NCBI GenBank assembly: GCA_028015205.1
Contig: CM051510.1
Span: forward strand, 30,008,580 to 30,072,579
Length of the DNA stretch: 64,000 bases
DNA from: Mytilisepta virgata
Taxonomy: Eukaryota; Mollusca; Bivalvia; Mytilida; Mytilidae
Reading direction: 5' to 3'
Positions 1 to 12,200 of this stretch are shown piece after piece. The notes under the pieces are model-generated. The model saw only the letters and a program-made list of their open reading frames with translations, was not told the origin of the DNA and did no database searches. A program made the position numbers and the translations under genes. Each line of letters begins with the position of its first letter. Position 1 is the first letter of the stretch.

Positions 1-36
1 TCCCACCGATTAAACACGTCAAGAATAGGAGAAATA
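1..36 (+). repeat. Fragment of the Y-module/foldback repeat family
   Basis: The first ~36 bases nearly match a segment near the 3' end of every Y module of the large array (for example around 47662-47697) and, inverted, a stretch near 8340. The match begins at the window edge, so the element extends upstream. It stops after the GGAGAAAT motif, where the array copies continue differently. This is therefore a dispersed family, not one confined to the array. Confidence 0.8.
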
Positions 37-2090
37 ATATTTACACGTCTGGAAAGTGTGTAACTGTTGGATCTCACTACTTTCAGTTACGATATTGTAG
101 TTTCCCCAACTAAAATCATTCTGAATGTTCTATAAAATTAATGTAACTTCCTGATAATGATAGCAAATGCTATGTATGCGTTAATCCTAAACTGTTTTTA
201 TCATATATTCGTTGCGACAAACGCATTTTTCAAGTGACCAACAAATTTTACCACTTTTCTCTTAAAAATCATTTATAAATTCAAAAGCCTGTCCTGAATA
301 GTATTCAAACGGGTATGGGAAGGACGAGACCTCAATTAATAGGTAATATTACTTTTGATTTTATATCCACAGCTACATCATTGACGACTTTACCATTCTT
401 TTTTGTGCGGATATGAGAACAGAGCGTTCTACATTTGTGACGTAACATGATAAAATGAGGTCAAAAGCCAAAAACAAAGAAAAATATGTACCGATCATAA
501 ATGAATATGGATTTTGGAAATATTAATATGAAGGTTTTGTCCCAGATATGATTTTTTGCCGCGACAATCTGTTAGGATATGGCAAGTTCAGTTCCGGTTG
601 TATGATGAATATATAACAAATATATTGAACCATTTCATATTATATAATGTGGTATCCATGGTTACAACTCTCTATTTATAAACATGTGTCTACTTGTTTA
701 TACTTAATATACATTGTACTTTCTTACTGCTGATTGGGGATTTGTCTGTAGGTTTGTATAGCATTGTTTAAGAGATCGTCTGGTTGTCTTGTAGTCAATA
801 ATCCCTATTTTTTTCCTCGACCACCGCACAACTTCTGGATGTTATGTAATGAAACCCTATGCAAATTTTGTTGACGCATTTCCCATATGTTTATAGTATA
901 TCTAATCTCTATCTAATCTAAAAACAAAAACGAATGACAGAAAAACATATTATTTCTTGAATGTGCGTAGCACACATATCTGATGTCAACCTAGACTGTT
1001 TCCTGATTGTCTTGTACATGTATAAGCACAATTGTGGACAGCCAAATTCATTGACTGCATACATTACTGAAAAAAAATGAATAAACGTAGCAAAAAAATA
1101 ATAAAGATAAATAAAATGAAAACTATTTATTTGTTTAATAAGTGATGTAATTAAAAATATTTCATCCAATGACAGGTTCTCCTGGATATCTGAAAAAAAA
1201 ATATGATCTATATGATAATTACGTTTTTTTAAACAACTGCTTCGTACATACATTTTGTACATGTATGATGAAAATATGGGGCCCTCGTTAATATTTGTCT
1301 GATCGGAAACATCAATCATGTCAATCGCAAAGTCACGGAAATAATTTCTGGTGACGATTATTTAAATGATTACCACAAAGTTTCCGCCAAAAAAACTGAA
1401 AAAAAGCAAAACAAACAAAAACGAAAGAAATATATAAATATATATGAAAAGATAATAAATAAAAATGGCAGACTAAATAGAATTAGTGAATTGTAATCTT
1501 TTATTGATAATTATGGACTATTAGATTTTATAGTATGTTTTATACATCAACGCTTCATGGTGGATGAACCGTAATTTGTACCCATTAGACGGGTTTATGT
1601 CTTGTGCTCTTTTGTGCTATTTGTCGGTCCTGGGTTCAGTCTGTTGGTGGCGTTGAATGATTGGTATGCCATTGTCGACTTTCCTGTCATGCATTTTCTT
1701 GTTTACACCATAGGATGGATGAATTATTGTTTAACGTCCAGTGGCAACCATTAGGTGCATATCAGGACGAATCTTACACCATAGGCGGGAGACCTTAACA
1801 TGTTTAATTTGTTAACTATTTAGGAATGGGGAAGTTCATAGCTGGAAAATTAAAAGCATCACTTTTGACATAACATTTTGATCTCTATCTCTTTTATCGT
1901 CTATTTAGAATTCTGTGTATCTGGAAGAGGCAGATATGTCTCCGTTCTTCTATTTAATTTCAATTGCATTTTGGTATATAAAATGCAGGTCATCCTTTTA
2001 ACTTTGATTTTTAATGACAGTACATCATCTACATAGCGCAAACTGATCTCATTATCGACTTATGGTTGGGATTAGTATTTCCCTATATAC
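37..2090. other. Gene-free AT-rich intergenic stretch
   Basis: No ORF here has recognisable protein character. The 133-codon minus-strand frame at 918-1319 is rich in Phe, Ile and Tyr from AT-rich DNA and has no domain I recognise. A stretch near 1715-1800 resembles a mollusc dispersed repeat I know from memory. No RNA gene was seen. Confidence 0.5.
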
Positions 2091-5000
2091 TTACTCTGAT
2101 TCACAGATATATCTGTATGTAGTCATACAACTCTGATCGTCCCATAAATAGTTAGCTTGTTTCCATATCAGGACACAATCTTGCCCATTAAGATCATCTG
2201 GTTCCCCAGGGGTCCAATCTGTAACCGTGAAGTTCCCGCCACTGCTTGCCCACTGCCAAAACCCCTCTACCACATCATCACGACCACCAAGCCAGTAATC
2301 TGATCGGATAAATTGAAAACATTTACTAAGTTGTTTTAAGGTATCCGGACCATAATAGATCATGAACGAAAAGTGTATCTCTTTTTGACCGTGAATGGCT
2401 GAACCAAAAAATTTAAAGCTGGAATTTTGTATATATATTTTTCTCAAGTTGAAACACACTCTGTTGATTATATGCAGTCTGTAAAAATAAGTTAGTTATA
2501 TTGACATTTCCGAAGTTTGCCGATAATTACCGAAGTCATTTCAATTGCGTTGTATGGAACATCCGGGAACTTTCGAATAATCACGTGGTCATTTATGGTC
2601 CGGATACCTTAAGATAACCTAAGAGTGTATACTAATTAGTTTTTCTTACAATTCGTTGAAATCGTATTGTCAAACAGACCTAAACAGGATAGTTAAGATC
2701 TGTGTATGACATTTGAAATCTTACTCTGAATGATTTTGCAACAATCCTGGTTCTGCAGATCACCTCACCTCAGATGACACCCACAGACAAATGAGGAGAA
2801 GAGAACAAGGAGAAAAAAAATACCCAATCCATTAGACAGACAAACCCGGGAAGACAAATGAACAACAACAAGCAGAACAAAAAAACACTGAAAACTAAAC
2901 AACAATTAACAACACGAACACCTATAAAACCCAGGAGCTAACTCAAGTGCTCCAGTAGGGTAAGCAGTTCTTGCTCCGTATACAACACCCGTCGTGAAGT
3001 TGAAGTCAATCCGGTGGTTGTTACAAATCGGTGGGAGTACATGAAATGTTACGAGGGTGAGAATAGGCCCAACATCATCTTCGATATTGGAACATTTAAA
3101 TAATATAAATAAGTGTCATACCTGTCATACTGGTTAACTTTTTCATTCAAAAGGTTTCCATATTTTTTTTCTTATAAATTCGTGTTGGGTTAACAAGGCT
3201 TTTCAAAGTTTTTCGATATAAAACATGCAAGTAAATGAAAACAATACTTTTAAAGTTAAACTATACAAAAGATTCTTAATTTCAAAATTGAAGAATTTTC
3301 ATCTGGTTGGGCAGCACTGGGAATCTAACAACTAAATTAGATAAGCCACTTGGAATTGAAAGTTCCCAAAGGACAGTGGTTATAATAACCATTTTGTTAT
3401 ACCAGTTTTAATCAAGCATATGCTAATTAAAATATGAAGAATAATGAAAAAAAATGTCAACAATTAAAGAATGGTTTCACAAGAGGGCAACATAAAAAGA
3501 TTTATTGCAGAAATATAACATTACAGTGGTGGGATTAAAGAAACATTAAAACCATATAAAGTGTGATACCGAACAAAGCGAACTCAAGCTAGAGCAGAAC
3601 AAGAGGAACTGACTTTACTTATAGAGTGTAATATTTTCGAATTGATGGCTATCTTTTCAACTTCCTTATTCAAAGTAAAAACCTGGCCCATAGTAAGGGT
3701 AGGTTTATCCTGTTCTGTGTGTTTGTATACATCAGTGAACATTATCTTTTGGGGGCTGTTACTGACATGGTATATGATAGCTGAATAATACAATGTTTTT
3801 GATCCGCCACCTGGGAAAACGCTTTAATTACGTAATTATGACGTCATGTATATTGTACCAGTTTGTTAGGGAAGCCTGTATATATACCTGGCAATATCTA
3901 AATGTGCCAAGCGTCAAGTTTTTTAATTTGTGAAAGAATGCAATCCAATTAAAACATACGTATTTACATACTTGTTAGCTGATGTACCTATCAAGAAAGT
4001 ATAAATTACCATGGCCGTATGACTTTGACATCGTGCGTAAATAGTCTATTTGTTGACGTGTACTTGGTTCTGCTAGTCGGGCATTGTGTGCCCCGCAGGA
4101 ACTCTAGACAATTTTTCATATAAACATTATAAAACGAATGAGACAAATTTTAATACACAGTATATAACTATTATTAAATTATAACTCTTCAATTGTGTCT
4201 CGTGCTTATAATAAACTCGCATGCCTTAAATGCACGTTTCTGATTAACCTTTATTAGGTACATGTACACTCTTTACCAAAGCTTTAAAAAGCCAAAACTT
4301 AAACACCAAACCACTGTTAGGTCTAAACAGCTGATTAGCCAAAATTCAGGTCAAGTCACCTTTGTTCTAGGGACAAAACATAATTCCAATGACTGTCTAA
4401 TATGTGTGTGTTTGGTCTCTTCATACAATTGTTTTAGAGATTAATTGTGTTATCAGCCCAGTAGCCATAATGTTTGTCCTGGCATGATTAATTACTGAAA
4501 AAATTGACCAGAAATTTCTAAGGCTCTTCTCTTTGATGCAGAGGTAACCCTTAGCTGAGTTTGGATTCCTGTTTGTTTTAATTATTTTGGTTTTTGATGG
4601 TTGTACGTATTAATTCATTATATCTTTAACGAGATTTCCAACAGTTTGATCTCGAACACTGCTGATGAGTTGTCAATCAACGAAATGGCCATACAATGCA
4701 TCAAATTTATTTCGGTATTTTGTGATACATTTTATTATTACCACTGGGTCTATGTCACTGCCGGTGGACTGTAATTCCCCGAGGGCATTATCAGCCCAGT
4801 AGCCATAGTTTTTGTCCTGGCATGATTAATTACTTAAATGCCGTTAAATTTTCCGTTCAAAATTTTGATAAAATTGACCAGAAATTTCTAAAGCTCTTCC
4901 TTTTGATGCAGAGGTAACCCTTAGCTGAGTTTGTTTTCCTGTTTGTTTTAATTGTTTTGGTTTTGGTTTTTGATGGCCATACAGCGCATCAAATTTATTT

Positions 5001-5384
5001 CGGTATTTTGTGATACATTTTATGGTCGCATATTGTTTGATCTTTCCTTGGATTACTTATTGGAACACTTTTGCTTTGTTTGATCGTTAAAGTTGTATGT
5101 CGTAGAGAATATATCCCATTCATTACGGAATATCAGTATAAGATACTGGAGTATTAAATAAAAATAAGCCTTTTTTATCTTTATTCATATTCAAATCAAC
5201 GAGATGTTGTCCCTTTATGGTTACCCGTATCGTTTCATTTTCATTGTTTTTTTTACTATGTAGTACATGTATCCTGTATCAATACTTACATGTGCTCTGT
5301 ACCAGTCTAGAACATTTGTACTGAACAGATAACAAGATATATCATAATGTACCCATCCAATTGGACATTCAGCTGTCAATGACC
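2091..5384 (-). CDS. C-type lectin-like gene, incomplete model (two exons seen)
   Basis: Two exons of a long-form C-type lectin domain are visible. The 95-bp exon 5290-5384 (acceptor AAAG, donor GTAAGT) encodes the N-terminal part with ECPIGWVHYDISCYLF. The 209-bp last exon 2091-2299 (acceptor ATCAG) encodes WLGGRDD, a TDWTPGEPDD segment, the QDCVLIW strand, a WDD motif and a terminal YICESE before TAA. EPD and WDD stand where EPN/QPD and WND sit in classical sugar-binding CRDs, so Ca-dependent binding is plausible but unproven. Exon lengths and phases equal those of the complete paralogue at 16408-20938. The expected ~94-bp middle exon and the signal-peptide exon were not found with confidence. 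The gene may be decayed, or those exons may be too diverged to see. The predicted role is secreted carbohydrate recognition. Confidence 0.65.
2935..3060 (-). repeat. Dispersed mussel-type repeat fragment, reverse orientation
   Basis: The stretch with the CTCCAGTAGGGTAAGCAG and ACACCCGTCGTG motifs resembles, in reverse complement, a very common mussel repeat; a forward-oriented relative lies near 17510-17710. It sits in an intron of the incomplete lectin model. The assignment rests on memory and on comparison within the window. Confidence 0.4.
4449..5030 (+). repeat. Tandem repeat, ~338-bp unit, 1.7 copies (retrozyme-like)
   Basis: The block starting TATCAGCCCAGTAGCCATA occurs at 4451 and again at 4789, followed in both copies by the same segments (GACCAGAAATTTCTAA, GATGCAGAGGTAACCCTTAG). 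Between the copies lies an ACCACTGGGTCTATGTCACTGC segment typical, from memory, of an abundant mussel repeat. The first copy carries a hammerhead-like motif at 4657-4698. The second has an internal deletion that removes the catalytic core but keeps the downstream GGCCATACA and the CATCAAATTTATTTCGG tail. A further tail fragment sits near 39812-39840. Short tandem units with a hammerhead resemble metazoan retrozymes. Confidence 0.7.
4657..4698 (+). ncRNA. Hammerhead ribozyme-like motif
   Basis: The core CUGAUGA is at 4662-4668. It is followed by a 4-bp stem II (GUUG 4669-4672 with CAAC 4678-4681, loop UCAAU), then GAAA at 4682-4685. Stem III is the palindrome AUGGCCAU (4685-4692) with no loop. 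U4692 and A4693 fit the UH cleavage-site rule. Stem I can form between 4657-4661 and 4694-4698 with one mismatch. A loopless palindromic stem III would require two RNA molecules, as in the short dimer-cleaving hammerheads of retroelements. Activity is untested and the single stem I mismatch may weaken it. Confidence 0.7.
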
Positions 5385-8334
5385 CTTTCAAATATACAGA
5401 GGTATTAGAAAGGATAAATGCGCACAACAAAGTTGCTTATCTTTTAGGTTTTTTGAACCTACTATTATTTTTGTTCGTTCAGAAGATATATCTGACAGTA
5501 AAATTTAAAAGGCAAGAAACATGGTACAAAGTTAACTGCAGTTCTTAATAAAATGATGAATTCTTAGTCATAACTTTCTCTCTCTCCATCTTTCTCGATC
5601 TCGAAAACTTGTATCCTGAAATCTAGGGGACTAACGGGACAGTCAAATCAGCAACAATTACGGCATATCACAAGAATACACACAACCTCACTGTTAAACA
5701 TTGGCTTATTTTACACTGTACATGTAATCTTTGTTGTTCACGAGCGCCATATGCTTAGGACTTGCTCGCCTTGATAATGGCATTTTCACAACAAACTGAC
5801 GATCAGTTATACAACAGGATTGACGGAAGATATCAGCAAGGTTATTGATTATATTTAATCATTAACAGATTTGTAAGGAAATTTATTTATGAATCGAATG
5901 AGTTTTCCTTACCATACAAATTGTATTTAACATAAATATTTTTAGGAAAACTTGAGACAGAAATTAATATATATCATCGTTACGTGTGTTTGATAATTAC
6001 CACTTACCAAATAACAGAGACAAACAAAATAATATCTTCATATCCAACATTCGTTCTGATTGTCGGTACAAACACGATCTGGTGTATCTTATCAAAAATG
6101 TTTGGAATGACGTAATTACAATCAGTTACATTCAGTATTGTAATGAATTATTGGTTCTGGTCTGTATTAATATCAACACAAGACTACCGAAACAATAAAA
6201 CAGAGAGGAACTTAACAGAAGAAATTTGCAACAACAAAAAAAAAACCCAAAGGACACAAAATACAGGGATATTTTCATAAGAAAAAAATTCAAAATAAAA
6301 TAGAAATATTTGGAAGTGAGCATATTCGGATCATTTATCATGCTAGCCAATACGAATTACTTGAAAGATCAACAATTACAAACCTATCAATTACGACATC
6401 CAATAAACGGACATTCAGAAATGTGTAACATTAAAGAATATAAAAACGAAAGTAAGCACACAGATGTAATATTCCTTGTATCATCACAGTCAATGATGCT
6501 GTAATTCTGCAAATAATGTGCTTTTACATTGAATAGATCAATAACATAAGATTCGATCTTAATCAATATCCTTAGTGTTTCACTGGTGTATATATGATTC
6601 AGAAAACAAATTCAAAATCATAATTTCAAATTTATTAATTTTTAAAAATGTGAAATGACTTTCGATCTCTTCCAGTACTCCATGTATGTTATCAAATTTC
6701 AGTATGAGAATTTCTATCTTTTATTATAAGCTTTTGAGTTAACTTTCAATACATTAAAGATACAATTTCTGAAATTAAAAAAGCATTTATTAAAAAAATT
6801 GATATCATTTATATTTTTCAATGATTCATTTAAATTATGTCTATTGATTACCATCTTATAATTCTGTTTGTTTGGTGGATAATTAAACTGAAGTTGTTTC
6901 GACCTTAAACATGTTAAACTGTAATAGATTGCAATTATCAAAAGTGTGATGAAAAGGTATTGTTTCAATTGCTACATTTTATTGAAAACGTCGATCAAAT
7001 CATTCTCAAGACATGCCTTTAAAAAATGCCTATACCATTTCGAGGTATACCGCCTTGCACATACCAAACATTTTTTAATGTTCTGATATGGCTAAAAATG
7101 GGTAACTCCAACTGAATTAGATATTCTACACGTTGGCCTATGGAAAGGCAATATTTTTCAGTCGAAAAAATGTTGAAACTGATACGCACCTTAATATGTT
7201 CGACGCTCTCATTTTTCCCGGTATCCTCCCTAGGTTTTCCTTCAAAAGCTTTTTACACGGAGCTTTTAATCACAAAATTACTATCTGCGCGTTTCTCTGA
7301 ATAAATGGGAAGCCGAAATGTAATAATTGTATAAGACATAAATCAAGCAGTTTGACAATATGACACTTTCACTTTTCGTCTGCTTCGCATCCGCCATTTT
7401 CCTTAGCACTTACCAAATTAAGCGGTGCACATAACAATTAGATTGGACCCCCTGCTTACATAAATTTTAAAAAGTTAAGGTCCGTCTGGTTATATTGCTC
7501 ACAATGTTTTGATGGCTCTTTGGCTTTACAGAAGTTTTGATCACAAGCCTACACGTATGCATCGGTATAAAATACTTTCGCCCTATACAAATATTTGCCC
7601 TTGACCCAAGTTTTGTCGCCTTATAAATGTGAGACCGTTCGCAATTGTGTTAATGGAATAGATAAGGAGATACATTTGTAGGTTATGATTGAATATTATA
7701 TAACAAATACTACGCATTTCATTTACTGTCAAGGTCAAACAAAATTCTTCCTTCACCGACTACGTAAACAAGTTAATATATTTGGACATATGTACAAAAT
7801 ATATTATAATTGATTTCATAAGTTGAGGATTAAAAATTGTGTCACTCGAGGTTCTTTTGCCTATAAAAAGCCTCCTGTCCTCCTATTTTTGGAGAAAATT
7901 GGTACCAAAAGATTAATTTTGTTTGTCCTTGGTGTGTCTACAAGAAATATTGCGTACATTTCTACATGTATCTGATGATAAAGTCCAGTACATACGTTTT
8001 TGCTTTTATGATTTTGAACGTTTGTACGGATGATATATATGAGGATAATTTTCGAGAGCGCTGAGCTGTAGTCAGGTTAAAACTTAAACTTGGCTGTCAA
8101 TTTGCCAAGATCGGCTATATACATGTACATGAACATTGTCTGTGTTGTTGAACACTTTTTTAAAAAAAAAAAAAGGCTCTTTAATTTATTTGTCAGTCTT
8201 CCCAAAACAAATTATCTGATGTGGATGGAATTCGCCCAAAACTCTTATACGGGGGATTACTAAATATCAGACCCGCCAATTTTCAACATACTTTAATATA
8301 CGTTGTATTAATTGTGAATGTTGTTTGCTTATTT
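5385..8334. other. Gene-free AT-rich stretch
   Basis: Only short frames without recognisable domains occur, such as 5986-6198 (+) and 6714-6968 (-). The signal-peptide exon of the upstream lectin model should lie in or near this stretch. A hydrophobic minus-strand frame around 6200-6290 could be considered, but its donor and phase are not convincing. Confidence 0.45.
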
Positions 8335-8700
8335 CTCCTATTCTTGACGTGTTTAATAGGTGGGATAAAAATACATAATATTTTTAACAACTTCCTGGTG
8401 ATGAAATTTCTGCATGGGAATTCCCGCCGTTTTTTAGTTTATTGGAAACATAAACTAGAGAAGACCCGAAATAGCGTTCAAGTAAACAAAATGTGTAGCA
8501 ATGGCATTTTCTTGAGGTTTTTGTTGAAAATCTTAGGAGAAACATATTCTCCTTTAATTACTAGTGAGTAAGGGAATTTATCCATCCTCGATAGTTAAAT
8601 GTTAGATTTTAATACGATCGCGATTTCAAAATAAAAACAATAACTATCTCGGGTGGAGAATTTCCATAACCCACTCGTACCTGCAGGAGAATCCAATGGG
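8335..8700 (-). repeat. Inverted dispersed copy of the Y-module foldback repeat
   Basis: In reverse complement this stretch aligns over its whole length with the 3' half of the Y modules (for example 47325-47700). Shared landmarks are the CACCGATTAAAC motif, the AATATTATGTATTTTTATC stretch, the TTCCGGGAC-like region and the tail with ACTCGTACCTG on this strand. It is more diverged than the array copies. It keeps the same two-armed foldback (arms near 8535-8600 and 8630-8695). The 116-codon plus-strand frame at 8221-8571 lies largely in this repeat and is not a gene. Confidence 0.75.
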
Positions 8701-8761
8701 ATTGTGTTTTGAAGTGTTTTGAAGTGTTTATATGAAATAGCATTTCAGATGGATAAGAAAG

Positions 8762-8825
8762 TTTACGCCGGACGACGACGGACGTCAAGTGATGGTAATA
8801 ACTGGCATGGCCTTTTAGGATCAGT
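8762..8825 (+). repeat. 3'-end fragment of a Helentron/pearl-like element
   Basis: The GCCGGACGACGACGGACG...AAGTGATG signature matches the 3' ends of the longer elements at 33625-33705 and 42630-42690, followed by a diverged form of the terminal GGCCCTTTGGGCC hairpin. It is a truncated copy. Confidence 0.6.
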
Positions 8826-9041
8826 AATAAAAAAAAAACAAATTTTCCTGTCATTCATTTTATCCAATGATGTCTGTTTCACCAGGATATCTGAAAGAGA
8901 TTCAGAAATACATGTATAAGCAAGGTGTGTCAAGACGAAACAAAAGACCTTTTCACGTGTCAAAATCATAATAGACTAGCATATATGCTCTTTGGTAAGT
9001 CTTTGGTCTAGTACTGCCCTTATAGAGATAAACACGTACTG

Positions 9042-9093
9042 CAATAATTATCCCCGCACTTCGTAGAAGTTCGGGGATATTGTTATTGCCCCA
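9042..9093. repeat. Inverted repeat with ATCCCCG / CGGGGAT arms
   Basis: CAATAATTATCCCCGCACTTC at the left pairs with the reverse complement of the right arm (GAAGTTCGGGGATATTGTTATTG), separated by a few bases. Such GGGGAT hairpins flank many bivalve nonautonomous elements (from memory). It lies at or just beyond the 3' end of the retrotransposon at 9094-14480, so it may be its target or part of its terminus. Confidence 0.65.
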
Positions 9094-9108
9094 GTCTGTT
9101 TAAAACTG

Positions 9109-9114
9109 TTTATT
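9109..9114 (-). promoter_or_regulatory. AATAAA polyadenylation signal of the LINE
   Basis: On the minus strand the sequence CTAATAAACAG occurs about 150 bases after the ORF2 stop and downstream of the 3' UTR hairpin, a suitable place for the retrotransposon's poly(A) signal. Confidence 0.5.
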
Positions 9115-9134
9115 AGAAAAAACTCAGCCGCAGA

Positions 9135-9154
9135 GTACTGCGTAACAGGAGTAC
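9135..9154 (-). promoter_or_regulatory. 3' UTR hairpin of the LINE, loop complementary to the ORF1/ORF2 junction
   Basis: In the sense direction, GTACT and AGTAC form a 5-bp stem around the 10-nt loop CCUGUUACGC. The loop contains UGUUAC, the exact complement of the loop GUAACA of the hairpin just after the ORF1 stop. Over a longer stretch, ACUCCUGUUACG here (9141-9152) is a perfect 12-nt complement of CGUAACAGGAGU at the junction. LINE 3' hairpins also serve as reverse-transcriptase recognition sites, so the role could be replication, translation, or both. Confidence 0.55.
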
Positions 9155-9260
9155 ATAAATACTTATATAAATATAAAGTACATACATATAAACACAAAAT
9201 ATCACACATAAAGTTATCAAGACAATATTTTTACAATATTATTGCATACAAATAGCATAT

Positions 9261-12200
9261 CTAATTAAACATCTTTTGCAGTTTTTGAATGAATATCGAC
9301 ACATTTATTAATACCTTTATATTGCAGAATTTTATCATGCCATACATTTTTTCTCTACTTGGATACCTCGTATAATATGATGGTATAAACTTTCTTCTTA
9401 AGTCTAAAACTACATTATTATTACACTCACAAAAATAATGATATACGTCCCCAAGACCAGTTCCACAAATTCTACATATTCTATCTTCCCTTGGGACATT
9501 CCTCCACCTCCCCGTTTCAATGGGAAACTTTATATTACATACCCTTAATCTACAAATATTTATCCGGTAACTCAACTTTAATTTTAAAAGATAAGGCTCC
9601 AATTGAAATTCATGTTTAAAATTAGAATAATATTCACCTCTAGACGAGTTGTTCATATCAGTAAACCATTTTTGAATAAACTGGTCTTGAAGACGCTGCT
9701 TAACGTTAATTTTCAAAAAATTACCATTAACATTCTCTTGGATATTCCATATTTCGCTGAATCCACAGTTATCAAATATAGATTTTAAATAGTTAATCCA
9801 CTTAAAATTATATTCACCATGTTCACACATGTAGAGTAATAATTTGTATAATTTGCCAGACAGTTTATTTTCATTAGAAGCTAATTTATGCCAAAATCCA
9901 ACCATTTTCAGTTTGATCTGCAGTTCAAGTGGAAATCTCCCAAGTTCCCCATAAACCATAAAGTTTGGTGTAGATGATCTAACACCCAGTATACGTTTGC
10001 AGAACTGAAGATGTAATTTTTCAACATTAGCCTTATTTTCAAACCCCCAAATTTCCGAAGAGTATGTCAAAATAGGAACAACCAATACATCAAACAATTT
10101 TAATTGCAGATCAATCGGAATGGAAATATTTTGAATCTTTTTATATAGTGCATAAAGAGCTTTCTGAGCTTGATCAACCAATTTTTTCCGTGCTTGGACA
10201 AAATTTCCATTGTAATTAAATAAAAGACCCAAGTAAACATAGGAGTCTTTTATTTCTATATTTTGATTAAACAATTTAAAAGAAACATGTTGTTGTGATT
10301 TCCTTTTAGAGAAGATAACAACCTTTGTTTTTGTTACATTTACACTCAATTTCCAATCAGTACAATATTTTTCAAAGACAGAAAGTGCCTTTTGTAACTC
10401 TGTTGCCGACTCCGCAAAAATGACAGTATCGTCGGCATATAAAAGAATAAACAACTTTATGTACATATTAAGGTTGTCCATAACCTTTTCACTCAACATT
10501 TTTAAACCATCCACAGAGTTTTCAGACAAATATTCTTCCAAGTCATTAAGGTATAAGGCAAAGAGAAAGGGAGATAACTTTTCTCCCTGCCTTACACCAA
10601 TTTCACAAGGAAAAAATTCAGTTATTAATTCCCCATTCTTAACACAAGACTTAATATCAGTGTACATATTCAATATAACATTAAACATTTTCCCACCAAT
10701 ATTATTTTTTACAAGTTTTCTCCAAAGTCCCACCCTCCACACAGTGTCAAATGCCTTTCTAAAGTCTACGAAGGCACAAAATAATTTTTTACCCGAATTC
10801 ATATATAATGAAATTAACGCATGCATGACGAACATACTATCCTGAACAGAATAACCCTTTCGAAATCCACCCTGAGCATCAGTAATAATCCCAATCTCAT
10901 CTGACAATTTATTAAGTCTCAAATTAAGAATAGAGGTAAACACTTTTCCCAGATTTGACGTAAGACAAATTGCACGGTAATTATCTAAATTGTTTGGATC
11001 TCCCTTGTTTTTGTATAATGGTTTTATTATCCCTGTTAACCAAGAGTTTGGAATAATCCCTGAATTAAACACCAGATTAAAAAGTTTCATATAAATAGGC
11101 AGGAATTGATGTACCGTGCTTTTTATATATTCATTAACTACTTCATCGTCCCCGGGAGCTTTACCATTGCATAAATTTTTCACTGCTAACAAAATTTCGT
11201 CTTCTGAGATTTCCCTATCTAACATATCAATAATAACGTTATTCTCTATATTGTCTAATAAATCTTCAATATTGTCTTCCTCTGCGTCATCGCTCTTATT
11301 TAGCGATTTAAAATATTCATACAACTGTTCAACTGTAATATTTACATCATTCTGAGACCCCCCTTTATCTAATCGTTTCAGAATTTTCCAAAATTTCTTA
11401 GAATCTTTTTTCGACAAATCCCGTAAATCAGATTCTAGTTTATGTTGAAAATTTCTGAAACTTTTATTTAGTTCAGCCTTATATGCCTTCCCTGAAAACT
11501 TCATAGCATCCCGGTTTTCTTTATTTTTTATAAAGCTATACCTATTCTTTGCCCTGTGAAATACTTTTCGTTTTTCTTTACATGCTGCATTGAACCAAAC
11601 TTGACCCGAAGATTTTCTTTTTATAGCTGAACTTCTACGAAAAGTAAATACTTTCTCAGCAGTACTTTTAAAAAGATCGCAAATTTTGTCAACAGCACTA
11701 TTTATGCGTATTTTTGCGTCATCACCTTGACCTGGATTAAATTCCCCAGACAACAATGACGATATTTGATCTAATTGTGTGACGTCACTGAATATTGACT
11801 CGATAAACTGGTCTGCCCTATCTGGACACCACTGCACATGCGTGGGTGGATTACTACAATTATCATTGGAATGCGTAGTAAAAATGATCGCCGAAGCATG
11901 AACACAAAAATACAAGCCACAATGAACGTCTGAAAACAAGGGATTAAAATCAAGTATATTGAATTCTTTTATCAAAGGGAATATTTTAGACGACAAAAGT
12001 AAATAATCAACTAAGGACACATTATTACATGTAGTTAAACCTTTCATATAATCATTTCCAGGTAATCTACTATTACCTATATATAAATTGTTGCGTTTAC
12101 AAAAATCTATAAGTTTATACCCATAATTATTGGGCGCTGAGTTATCCCTTGAAGACCGCTTTAAAGGTACACTGTTTTCTAATAATTTCTGAAAATCATA

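Noticed and set aside
2725..2818. Candidate middle exon for the first lectin gene
   Set aside because: It has a good donor in the right phase (CAGA then GTAAGA), but an in-frame stop lies within the expected 94 bases and the conserved Cys and Gly pattern is absent.
3600..3710. Alternative middle exon for the first lectin gene (GQVFTLNKEVEKIAINSK)
   Set aside because: Phase-compatible GTAAAG donor, but no cysteine where C3 is required; similarity is too weak.
8221..8571. 116-codon plus-strand ORF with hydrophobic start
   Set aside because: It lies largely over an inverted copy of the Y-module foldback repeat; homologous copies do not keep the frame.
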